64,000 bases of DNA, from positions 124,001 through 188,000 of the forward strand of contig NZ_FYDO01000007.1 of NCBI RefSeq assembly GCF_900187615.1, read 5' to 3'. The notes under the pieces are model-generated. The model searched no databases and was not told the DNA's origin. It saw nothing but the letters and a program-made list of their open reading frames with translations. Shown piece after piece: positions 53,550 through 62,403 of this stretch. The DNA comes from Pseudomonas sp. Irchel s3f7 (lineage in GTDB: Bacteria > Pseudomonadota > Gammaproteobacteria > Pseudomonadales > Pseudomonadaceae). Positions within the stretch are counted from its first letter, which is position 1. The number at the start of each line of letters is the position of its first letter. The translations under genes and the position numbers were made by a program.

Positions 53550-54845
53550 TCAGCCTTGGACGGGCACACCTTTGAGATACGGCGCAGGCTCGGCCCCCAG
53601 GTTGCTCAGCAGGCGTTCGCTGTACCAGTCCACAAAGTTCACCACACCGAACTCATAAGTCTTGGAGTAAGGCCCCGGCTGGTAGGCGGTGGAGTTGATC
53701 CCGCGCTGGTTCTCTTCGGCCAGGCGACGGTCCTGGTCGTTGGTGGCGTCCCAGACCTGGCGCATGCGGTCCACGTCATAATCCACGCCCTCGACCGCGT
53801 CCTTGTGCACGATCCACTTGGTGGTGACCATGGTTTCCTGGGCGCTGATCGGCCACACGGTGAACACGATGATGTGGTCGCCCATGCAGTGGTTCCAGGA
53901 GTGCGGCAGGTGCAGGATGCGCATCGAGCCCAGGTCCGGGTTCTTGATGCGGCCCATGAGTTTGGCGCAGCCCTGCTTGCCGTCCAGGGTCATCGACACG
54001 GTGCCCTTGAGCAGCGGCATGCGCACGATGCGGTTACGCAGGCCGAAGCTCGCGTGGGCGTATGGGATCTTCTCGGCGTCCCAGGCCGCGGCGGAGGCGG
54101 CGACGTGGTCCTTGAAGGCCTGGTCGGCGCGTGGATCGGTGACGTCGTCCCATTCCAGCAGGGTTTTCAGCAGTTCCGGGTGCGACGCGTTGCAGTGGTA
54201 GCACTCGCGGTTGTTTTCCAGTACCAGTTTCCAGTTGGCCTTTTCCATCAAGGTGGTGGTGATCGCCACCTTGGTGTTCTCCATGTCGTACGGTTCCATG
54301 TAATGGCTGAGCGTCGACAGGAAGTCATCGATGGCCGGCGGGTTCTCCGCCAGGCTGATGAAGATGTAGCCGCCGGCGGTTTTCACGTTCACCGGTTTGA
54401 GGCCGTACTGCTTCATGTCGAAGTCGGCGCCCATTTCGGTGCCGGCGAACAGCAGGCGGCCGTCGAGTTCGTAGGTCCACTGGTGGTAGTGGCAGACCAG
54501 TTTGGCGACCTTGCCCTTTTCGCTGGTGCACAGGCGCGAACCACGGTGGCGGCAGACGTTATGGAACGCATGCACCACACCCTCGGCGCCACGGATCACG
54601 ATGATCGGGTTCTTGCCGACCTGCAGGGTCAGGTAGTTGCCCTTGGTAGGGATTTCGCAGGTCATGCCGGCGATCAACCACTCTTTCTGAAAGATTTCCT
54701 GCATGTCGATATCAAACAGGCGCTCGTCAGAGTAGAACGGCTGCGGCAGCGAGAACGTGCGCTCGCGCTCTTGCAGCATCTGCGCGGTGGCCTTGCGTGC
54801 GGGTTCCAGCGGATCGCCCAGGCTCAGGGTAGTAGTGACGTCCAT
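53550..54845 (-). CDS. gbcA: Glycine betaine demethylase oxygenase GbcA
   Basis: 431 residues, Rieske-type oxygenase. Rieske cluster ligands are in CRHRGSRLC and CHYHQWTYE. Mononuclear iron ligands lie in ENNRECYHCNASHPEL. Removes the first methyl of glycine betaine to give dimethylglycine and formaldehyde, with electrons from GbcB. TGAGGA precedes the chosen ATG (MDVTTTLSLGD); ATGs 15 and 21 bases upstream lack it. Divergent from gbcB across 283 bases that hold candidate GbdR sites. Confidence 0.95.
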   Translation of the reverse strand: MDVTTTLSLGDPLEPARKATAQMLQERERTFSLPQPFYSDERLFDIDMQEIFQKEWLIAGMTCEIPTKGNYLTLQVGKNPIIVIRGAEGVVHAFHNVCRHRGSRLCTSEKGKVAKLVCHYHQWTYELDGRLLFAGTEMGADFDMKQYGLKPVNVKTAGGYIFISLAENPPAIDDFLSTLSHYMEPYDMENTKVAITTTLMEKANWKLVLENNRECYHCNASHPELLKTLLEWDDVTDPRADQAFKDHVAASAAAWDAEKIPYAHASFGLRNRIVRMPLLKGTVSMTLDGKQGCAKLMGRIKNPDLGSMRILHLPHSWNHCMGDHIIVFTVWPISAQETMVTTKWIVHKDAVEGVDYDVDRMRQVWDATNDQDRRLAEENQRGINSTAYQPGPYSKTYEFGVVNFVDWYSERLLSNLGAEPAPYLKGVPVQG

Positions 54846-55026
54846 CGATTCAGTCCTCATGGCCATTCTGTGTGGCCGGCGAAATGTGGCTACGGTTGTG
54901 CGACGCAAGACAAAAAACAGCAGTTCTCTGTTGAAGCGAGTGTGGGGCCGGCGCAGGCCAGAACCTTATCCATGGGCGACATGATGCAATCTGTTCCCGA
55001 CGCGCAACCCCCGGTCGTTGGGGGCT

Positions 55027-55058
55027 GGTCGCGATAAGCATGTCAATGTCGCAGATAG
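55027..55058. promoter_or_regulatory. Direct-repeat candidate GbdR site between gbcA and gbcB
   Basis: GGTCGCGATAAG and TGTCGCAGATAG lie 20-21 bases apart. Both share GTCGC and GATA parts with the repeat before the dgc operon. A small hairpin (CCCCC/GGGGG) is just upstream. No promoter elements were clear enough to call. Confidence 0.45.
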
Positions 55059-55128
55059 GTAAACGGCTGGTTCGCGCTATACGCAGAATCGCCAACATGA
55101 AGGCCGACAGTCGGCCGTGGAGATCAGC

Positions 55129-56229
55129 ATGTCCAACACCTTCCTGAACCCGGTAACCACCCAGACCTGGGCCAATGGTCGACACATCGTCCGTTGCGTC
55201 AAAGTCATCCAGGAAACCTGGGACGTGCGCACCTTCTGCTTCATGGCCGACCAGCCGATCATGTTCTTTTTCAAGCCGGGGCAATTCGTCACCCTGGAGC
55301 TGGAAATCGAAGGCGAGCCGATCATGCGCTCGTACACCATTTCCAGCTCGCCGTCGGTACCCTACAGCTTTTCGGTGACCATCAAGCGTGTGCCCGGCGG
55401 TCGGGTTTCCAACTGGTTGCACGATACCCTGCACGAAGGCCAGGAGCTGGCGGTACACGGCCCGGTCGGGCTGTTCAATGCCATGGATTTCCCGAGCCCG
55501 AAAGTGCTGTACCTCAGCGGCGGCGTCGGGATCACGCCGTGCATGTCCATGGCACGCTGGTTCTATGACACCAACGCCAACGTCGACATGACGTTTATCC
55601 ACAGCGCCCGCTCACCGAAGGACATCATCTATCACCGCGAGCTGGAACACATGGCGTCGCGGATCGACAACTTCAGCCTACACCTGATTTGCGAGAAGCA
55701 CGGCCTGGGCGAGCCTTGGGCCGGTTATCGCGGTTACCTGAACCACAAGATGCTGGAACTGATGGTTCCGGACTTCCTCGAGCGGGAAGTGTTCTGCTGC
55801 GGCCCGACGCCGTACATGCACGCGGTCAAGCGCCTGCTGGAAAACGCTGGCTACGACATGAAGCGTTACCACGAGGAGTCCTTCGGTGCGACACCACCGG
55901 AGGCTCGTGCCGATGCAGTGGAGCAAGCCGAACAAGCGGCCGATGCGCCGGAAGTCGATGCGGCTGATTTGCATCAGGTGGAGTTCACCGCGTCCGGCAA
56001 GAGCATTCGCGTGGTGCCGGGCGAGACCGTGCATGCGGCGGCGGCCAAGGTCGGTCTATTGATCCCGAAAGCTTGCGGCATGGGGATCTGCGGGACCTGC
56101 AAGGTGCTCAAGCTCGGCGGCGAGGTAGAGATGGAGCACAACGGCGGGATCACCGAGGAAGACGAAGCCGAAGGGTACATCCTGTCGTGCTGCAGCGTGC
56201 CGAAGGGGGATGTGCGCATCGAGTTCTGA
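55129..56229 (+). CDS. gbcB: Glycine betaine demethylase reductase GbcB
   Basis: 366 residues: ferredoxin-NADP reductase-type FAD domain (MRSYTISSSPS), NAD-binding domain (LSGGVGITPCMSMARWF, EVFCCGPTPYMHAVKRLL), an acidic linker, then a plant-type [2Fe-2S] domain with CGMGICGTCKVLKLGG and the fourth Cys in LSCCSV. Delivers electrons from NADH to GbcA. The start MSNTFLNPV is the family N-terminus; ATG 12 bases upstream is possible. Length equals that recalled for the P. aeruginosa protein. Confidence 0.95.
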   Translation: MSNTFLNPVTTQTWANGRHIVRCVKVIQETWDVRTFCFMADQPIMFFFKPGQFVTLELEIEGEPIMRSYTISSSPSVPYSFSVTIKRVPGGRVSNWLHDTLHEGQELAVHGPVGLFNAMDFPSPKVLYLSGGVGITPCMSMARWFYDTNANVDMTFIHSARSPKDIIYHRELEHMASRIDNFSLHLICEKHGLGEPWAGYRGYLNHKMLELMVPDFLEREVFCCGPTPYMHAVKRLLENAGYDMKRYHEESFGATPPEARADAVEQAEQAADAPEVDAADLHQVEFTASGKSIRVVPGETVHAAAAKVGLLIPKACGMGICGTCKVLKLGGEVEMEHNGGITEEDEAEGYILSCCSVPKGDVRIEF

Positions 56230-56247
56230 CGGTCACGCAATAACCCT

Positions 56248-56347
56248 TGTGGGAGCGAGCCTGCTCGCGATGAACCTGAGAACGCCGCGGGTTGTCAGGT
56301 TGCCAGCGTTATCGTTGACGTCCATCGCGAGCAGGCTCGCTCCTACA
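56248..56347. repeat. REPIN of the GCGAGC type, right of gbcB
   Basis: Inverted pair TGTGGGAGCGAGCCTGCTCG and GAGCAGGCTCGCTCCTACA. The inner loop is an inverted, nearly identical copy of that at 53437-53535. Confidence 0.92.
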
Positions 56348-56358
56348 GGGGAGGGTGT

Positions 56359-57183
56359 TTAGTCGACAAACAAGTCTGTCATCAGTTTGTCGCTGCTGTC
56401 CGGCGCGAAGCGGTAGTGGTCGAACTCGGTCACACCGCTTTCCCGCAGAATCTCCTCATCGATCAGCAACCGCCCGGTCAGGCTGCGTCCGCTGCTGCTC
56501 AGAATGACGTGGGCCGCATCCGCCATGATCGCCGGCGTGCGCGCATGCTTGAACGACTCCCGCGACCCCAGCTGAAACTCGATGGCGGCGGTGGCAATCA
56601 TCGTCTGTGGCCACAGGGAGTTGACGCTGATCCCGTAGTTCTTGAATTCCTCGCTCATGCCCAGCGTCAGCATGCTCATGCCGTATTTGGTGACGGTGTA
56701 GGGGCTGTATTGGGCGAACCATTTGGTCGCGAGGTTCAGCGGCGGGGACAGGTTGAGGATGTGACCGTTGGACTTCTTCAGGTACGGCAGGGCGGCCTGA
56801 CTGCACAGCAGCACCGCGCGGGTGTTGATCTGGTGCATCAGGTCAAAGCGCTTGAGTTCGAGGTGTTGAACACCGGTCAGTTTGATCGCCCCGGCGTTGT
56901 TGATCAGTGCGTCGATGCCGCCAAAGTGTTCGTTGGCCTGGGCCAGCGCTTCGCGCACGGCGTCTTCTTCACGGACGTCCACTTGCAAGGCCAGCGCCTT
57001 GCCGCCTGCGGCTTCGACTTCCCGGGCCACGCTGAAAATTGTCCCCGGCAGCTTGGCGTGGGGCTCGGCGCTTTTGGCAGCGATCACGATGTTGGCGCCA
57101 TCGCGTGCGGCTCGTAGCGCAATCTCGCGGCCGATGCCACGGCTGGCGCCGGTGATGAACAGGGTTTTGCCTTGCAATGACAT
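56359..57183 (-). CDS. Short-chain dehydrogenase/reductase, HSDL2-like
   Basis: 274 residues. NAD(P)-binding TGASRGIGREIAL near the N-terminus, INNAGAI in the middle, and catalytic YTVTKYGM (YxxxK). LNLSPPLNLATKWFAQYSPYTVTKYG and the SLWPQTMIATAAIEFQ segment are characteristic of HSDL2-like SDR proteins. The substrate is unknown; position between gbcB and the threonine aldolase gene may be incidental. In-frame sequence upstream of MSLQGKTLF is not family-like. Confidence 0.87.
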   Translation of the reverse strand: MSLQGKTLFITGASRGIGREIALRAARDGANIVIAAKSAEPHAKLPGTIFSVAREVEAAGGKALALQVDVREEDAVREALAQANEHFGGIDALINNAGAIKLTGVQHLELKRFDLMHQINTRAVLLCSQAALPYLKKSNGHILNLSPPLNLATKWFAQYSPYTVTKYGMSMLTLGMSEEFKNYGISVNSLWPQTMIATAAIEFQLGSRESFKHARTPAIMADAAHVILSSSGRSLTGRLLIDEEILRESGVTEFDHYRFAPDSSDKLMTDLFVD

Positions 57184-57258
57184 GCTGACGCTCCTGATTA
57201 TTGTTATGTGAGCGGGGAGGCTCGACAAACAATGTAGACCATGAGCGCGCATTGCCTC

Positions 57259-57335
57259 TGTAGGAGCCGGCTTGCTGGCGATCCAGGCGACGCGGTGTCT
57301 GGTCGGCCGTCATCGCTGGCAAGCCAGCTCCTACA
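57259..57335. repeat. REPIN between the SDR gene and ltaE
   Basis: Inverted pair TGTAGGAGCCGGCTTGCTGG and the complement ending GCCAGCTCCTACA. Confidence 0.9.
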
Positions 57336-57346
57336 AAAGACGGGTG

Positions 57347-58387
57347 TCAGGCGGACATCACTTCACGAATATCTTTGGCCAATTCCCGCACCCGCTCTTC
57401 CTCGGTATCCCACGAGCACATGAAGCGTGCGCCGCCGTTGCCGATGAAGGTGTAGAAACGCCAGCCCTTGGCCGTCAGTGCGGCGATGGCCGGTTCCGAC
57501 AGTTGCAGGAACACGCCGTTGGCCTGCACCGGGAACATCAGCTCTACGCCGGGAATGTCGCTGACCAGTTCGGCCAGCAGTTGCGCGCAATGGTTGGCGT
57601 GGTTGGCGTATTTGAGCCAGGCGTCGTTTTCCAGAATCCCGACCCACGGCGCCGACAGGAAGCGCATCTTCGAAGCCAGTTGCCCGGCCTGTTTGCAGCG
57701 ATAGTCAAAGTCTTCCGCCAGCTTGTGGTTGAAGAACAGAATCGCCTCGCCCACCGCCATGCCGTTTTTCGTCCCGCCGAAGCACAACACGTCGACACCG
57801 GCCTTCCAGGTCAGGTCAGCCGGCGAGCAGCCGAGGAATGCGCAGGCGTTGGAGAAGCGTGCGCCGTCCATGTGCAGGTTCAGGCCCAGCTCTTTGCAGG
57901 TGACGCTGATGGCGCGGATTTCGTCCGGGGTGTAGACGCTACCGACTTCGGTGGCCTGGGTCAGGGTCACGACGCGGGGTTTCGGGTAGTGGATGTCCTG
58001 GCGCTTGAGCGCGACCTCGCGGATCGACTCCGGGGTCAGCTTGCCGTTTTCAGTGCGGGCGATCAGCAGTTTGGAGCCGTTGGAAAAGAATTCCGGGGCG
58101 CCGCATTCGTCGGTTTCGACGTGGGCGGTTTCCGAGCAGATCACGCTGTGGTAACTCTGGCACAGCGAAGACAGGGCCAGCGAGTTGGCGGCGGTGCCGT
58201 TGAAGGCGAAGAACACTTCGCAGTCGGTTTCGAACAGTTTGCGGAAATCGTCGGAGGCGCGGGCGGTCCACTCGTCGTCGCCGTAAGCGCGTTGATGGCC
58301 ATGGTTGGCCTGTTCCATGGCCGCCCAGGCTTCAGGGCAGATGCCGGAATAGTTGTCGCTGGCGAATTGTTGGCTCTTATCGGTCAT
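57347..58387 (-). CDS. ltaE: Low-specificity L-threonine aldolase
   Basis: 346 residues, PLP fold type I. The PLP lysine lies in LCFGGTKNGMAVGEAILFF, and HMDGARFSNAC holds the PLP-contacting Asp and Arg. Splits L-threonine and L-allo-threonine to glycine and acetaldehyde; it adds to or draws from the glycine pool made by the betaine pathway. Minus strand, between SDR and TraX-like genes; P. aeruginosa has an orthologue in the same locus. Confidence 0.94.
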   Translation of the reverse strand: MTDKSQQFASDNYSGICPEAWAAMEQANHGHQRAYGDDEWTARASDDFRKLFETDCEVFFAFNGTAANSLALSSLCQSYHSVICSETAHVETDECGAPEFFSNGSKLLIARTENGKLTPESIREVALKRQDIHYPKPRVVTLTQATEVGSVYTPDEIRAISVTCKELGLNLHMDGARFSNACAFLGCSPADLTWKAGVDVLCFGGTKNGMAVGEAILFFNHKLAEDFDYRCKQAGQLASKMRFLSAPWVGILENDAWLKYANHANHCAQLLAELVSDIPGVELMFPVQANGVFLQLSEPAIAALTAKGWRFYTFIGNGGARFMCSWDTEEERVRELAKDIREVMSA

Positions 58388-58518
58388 GGCCTGCTTCCGT
58401 AGTCGGAACGCCTATGGTGAAGCGTTCCGTGGTCAATGAGGGTGCGCACTTTACCCAAGATCGTCAGGAGCGCACACGGGATGTTGCTGTCGGGAAAATA
58501 CACAATCGAAGGGCGATT

Positions 58519-59247
58519 ATGCACGCGACTATGCACTTAAAGCAGCGCGACGGGGCACTGGATCTGCTCAAGTGGCTGGCGCTGTTGTGCATGGTGCTCG
58601 ATCACCTGCGATATGTCGGCTTTAGCATCGATCTGTTGTATGTGCCGGGGCGTCTGGCGTTTCCGTGGTTTTGCCTGGCGATGGCAGCCAATCTGGCGCG
58701 CAAGCCTGCGGTGGTGAACGGCGGGCAATGGCGCTATCTGGGTTGGCTGTTGCTGTTCAGTGCGGTGAGTGAAATTCCTTACCGGATGTTTATTCCCAAT
58801 CCGGACACGTTCAATGTGCTGCCGACGCTAACCCTTGGCCTGCTGGTGGCGCGGGGCTGGCAGCAACCGACCCTGCAATCGCGTCTGTTGGCGGTCGGCG
58901 CCTTGCTTTTGGCAGCGCTCTTTTCCCAGCGGGTGATGTTTGGTTTCTTCGGTGTTTTGTTGCCGCTGGTGTTGTTGTGGGTGATCCACCGTCCCTGGTA
59001 CTTCGCGCTGATGGCGGGGCTAATCTGCCTGGCGTGCAATCAATGGCAGGTGCTGTATTTCTCCGTTCGACTGGGCAATGGCGTGGCGATGGCGGCGGTC
59101 GCCACGTGTCTGATTGCGCCATGGCTGGGGCTGTTCTTGTTGCGACATGCGAAGAACGTAAAAGCACCGCCGATGCGGCGCTGGGCGTATGCGTTGTATC
59201 CCGTGCATTTCCTGCTGTTGCTGGCACTGCGTCAGGCCATCGCATAA
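58519..59247 (+). CDS. TraX-family membrane protein
   Basis: 242 residues, about seven to eight hydrophobic segments. Starts MHATMHLKQRDGALDLLKWLALLCMVLDHLRY, whose DHxR and the later GRLAFPWFCLAMAANL match the TraX family, named after the F-plasmid pilin acetylase and also found in chromosomes. Ends YALYPVHFLLLLALR, as TraX proteins do. Likely an inner-membrane acyltransferase-like protein of unknown substrate. AAGGG precedes the chosen ATG; a second ATG four codons on is possible. Confidence 0.82.
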   Translation: MHATMHLKQRDGALDLLKWLALLCMVLDHLRYVGFSIDLLYVPGRLAFPWFCLAMAANLARKPAVVNGGQWRYLGWLLLFSAVSEIPYRMFIPNPDTFNVLPTLTLGLLVARGWQQPTLQSRLLAVGALLLAALFSQRVMFGFFGVLLPLVLLWVIHRPWYFALMAGLICLACNQWQVLYFSVRLGNGVAMAAVATCLIAPWLGLFLLRHAKNVKAPPMRRWAYALYPVHFLLLLALRQAIA

Positions 59248-59250
59248 CCC

Positions 59251-59339
59251 TGTAGGAGCTGGCTTGCCAGCGATTGTGGCGGGCCTGCCGATATCAATGC
59301 CGGATGTGCTGCCCCATCGCTGGCAAGCCAGCTCCTACA
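59251..59339. repeat. REPIN before glyA
   Basis: Inverted pair starting TGTAGGAGCTGGCTTGCCAG and ending GCCAGCTCCTACA. Confidence 0.9.
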
Positions 59340-59530
59340 AGGGATCTGCGTTGAATTGATAGTTGTGTTCGGCCAGCCATTTCTTGCCATGTCGTAAACG
59401 CACCTTTGCGTGGCGCCCGTAGGCATTTGATCTCTCCAAGCCAGTCATACCATCGCTATCAAAGGGCACTGCCGAAACGCCGGTGCCTTACCGAGACGAA
59501 TGGCGCACTGATGCCGCTGGGAGAGACGCG

Positions 59531-60784
<1,254 letters not shown>

Positions 60785-60807
60785 GCGCGGTTTTGGAGTA
60801 AATGACT

Positions 60808-62058
60808 ATGCAACGCTACTCAGGTTTCGGCCTCTTCAAACACTCCCTCAGCCACCATGAAAACTGGCAGCGCATGTGGCGCACGCCGACCCCGAAAAAG
60901 GTCTACGACGTGGTCATCGTTGGCGGTGGCGGACATGGTCTCGCCACGGCTTACTACCTGGCCAAGGAGCACGGCATCACCAACGTGGCCGTGGTCGAGA
61001 AAGGCTGGCTGGGCGGCGGCAACACCGCACGCAACACCACCATCGTTCGCTCCAACTACCTTTGGGACGAGTCGGCGCACTTGTACGAACACGCGATGAA
61101 ACTGTGGGAAGGCCTGTCCCAGGACCTGAACTACAACGTGATGTTCTCCCAGCGCGGCGTCTACAACCTGTGCCACACCCTGCAGGACATCCGTGATTCC
61201 GAGCGTCGGGTCAGCGCCAACCGCCTCAACGGCGTGGATGGCGAACTGCTCGATGCCAAGCAGGTGGCCGACGAGATTCCGTACCTCGACTGCTCGAAAA
61301 ACACTCGCTACCCGGTGATGGGCGCGACCGTCCAGCGTCGCGGCGGCGTGGCTCGTCACGATGCCGTGGCGTGGGGCTTTGCCCGTGCCGCCGACGCCCT
61401 CGGCGTGGACCTGATCCAGCAGACCGAAGTGATCGGCTTCCGCAAGGAAAACGGCGTGTGCATCGGCGTTGAAACCAACAAGGGCTTCATCGGCGCCAAG
61501 CGCGTCGGCGTCGTGACTGCCGGTAACTCCGGGCACATGGCCAAGCTCGCCGGTTTCCGCCTGCCGATCGAATCCCATCCGCTGCAAGCGCTGGTGTCCG
61601 AGCCGATCAAGCCGATTATCGACAGCGTGATCATGTCCAACGCGGTGCACGGCTACATCAGCCAGTCCGACAAGGGCGACCTGGTGATCGGCGCCGGTAT
61701 CGACGGCTACAACGGCTACGGCCAGCGTGGTTCGTACCCGGTGATTGAGCACACCATCCAGGCCATCGTCGAGATGTTCCCGGTGCTGTCCCGCGTACGC
61801 ATGAACCGTCAGTGGGGCGGCATCGTCGACACCACGCCGGATGCCTGCCCGATCATTTCGAAAACCCCGGTTCCGAACATGTTCTTCAACTGCGGTTGGG
61901 GCACCGGTGGCTTCAAGGCCACGCCTGGCTCGGGCAACGTATTTGCCGCGAGCCTGGCCAAGGGTGAAATGCACCCATTGGCCGCACCTTTCTCCATCGA
62001 CCGTTTCCACAACGGTGCGTTGATCGATGAACACGGCGCTGCGGCCGTCGCCCACTAA
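60808..62058 (+). CDS. soxB: Sarcosine oxidase beta subunit
   Basis: 416 residues. FAD-binding [19 protein letters not shown] near the N-terminus and His184 in [12 protein letters not shown], the position that carries covalent FMN in heterotetrameric sarcosine oxidases. The subunit holds the site that oxidises sarcosine to glycine and formaldehyde/methylene-THF. GGAG sits at good distance from the second of two close ATGs (60808); the first at 60802 is too near. Followed 15 bases later by soxD. Confidence 0.96.
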   Translation: MQRYSGFGLFKHSLSHHENWQRMWRTPTPKKVYDVVIVGGGGHGLATAYYLAKEHGITNVAVVEKGWLGGGNTARNTTIVRSNYLWDESAHLYEHAMKLWEGLSQDLNYNVMFSQRGVYNLCHTLQDIRDSERRVSANRLNGVDGELLDAKQVADEIPYLDCSKNTRYPVMGATVQRRGGVARHDAVAWGFARAADALGVDLIQQTEVIGFRKENGVCIGVETNKGFIGAKRVGVVTAGNSGHMAKLAGFRLPIESHPLQALVSEPIKPIIDSVIMSNAVHGYISQSDKGDLVIGAGIDGYNGYGQRGSYPVIEHTIQAIVEMFPVLSRVRMNRQWGGIVDTTPDACPIISKTPVPNMFFNCGWGTGGFKATPGSGNVFAASLAKGEMHPLAAPFSIDRFHNGALIDEHGAAAVAH

Positions 62059-62073
62059 CAGGAGAAATTTCCT

Positions 62074-62403
62074 ATGTTGCATATCTTCTGTCCTCACTGC
62101 GGCGAACTGCGCTCCGAAGAGGAATTCCACGCATCCGGCCAGGCGCACATCCCGCGTCCAATGGACCCGAATACCTGCACCGACGAGGAGTGGGGCGACT
62201 ACATGTTTTTCCGCGATAACCCGCGCGGTCTGCACCACGAGCTGTGGGATCACGTCGCCGGTTGCCGCCAGTACTTCAACGTCACCCGCGACACCGTGAC
62301 CTACGAGATTCTCGAAACCTACAAGATCGGCACCAAGCCACAATTCACCGACAAGACCGATAGCCCGAAAGCGGCCAGCACGGCTCTGGGAGAGAAGGTA
62401 TGA
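62074..62403 (+). CDS. soxD: Sarcosine oxidase delta subunit
   Basis: 109 residues. N-terminal zinc-binding MLHIFCPHCGELRSEEEF with CxxC, and a second ligand pair in the HHELWDHVAGC region. RPMDPNTCTDEEWGDYMFFRDNPRG is the family signature. Structural subunit of the heterotetramer. AGGAGAAA precedes the ATG; the stop overlaps the soxA start in ATGA. Confidence 0.95.
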   Translation: MLHIFCPHCGELRSEEEFHASGQAHIPRPMDPNTCTDEEWGDYMFFRDNPRGLHHELWDHVAGCRQYFNVTRDTVTYEILETYKIGTKPQFTDKTDSPKAASTALGEKV

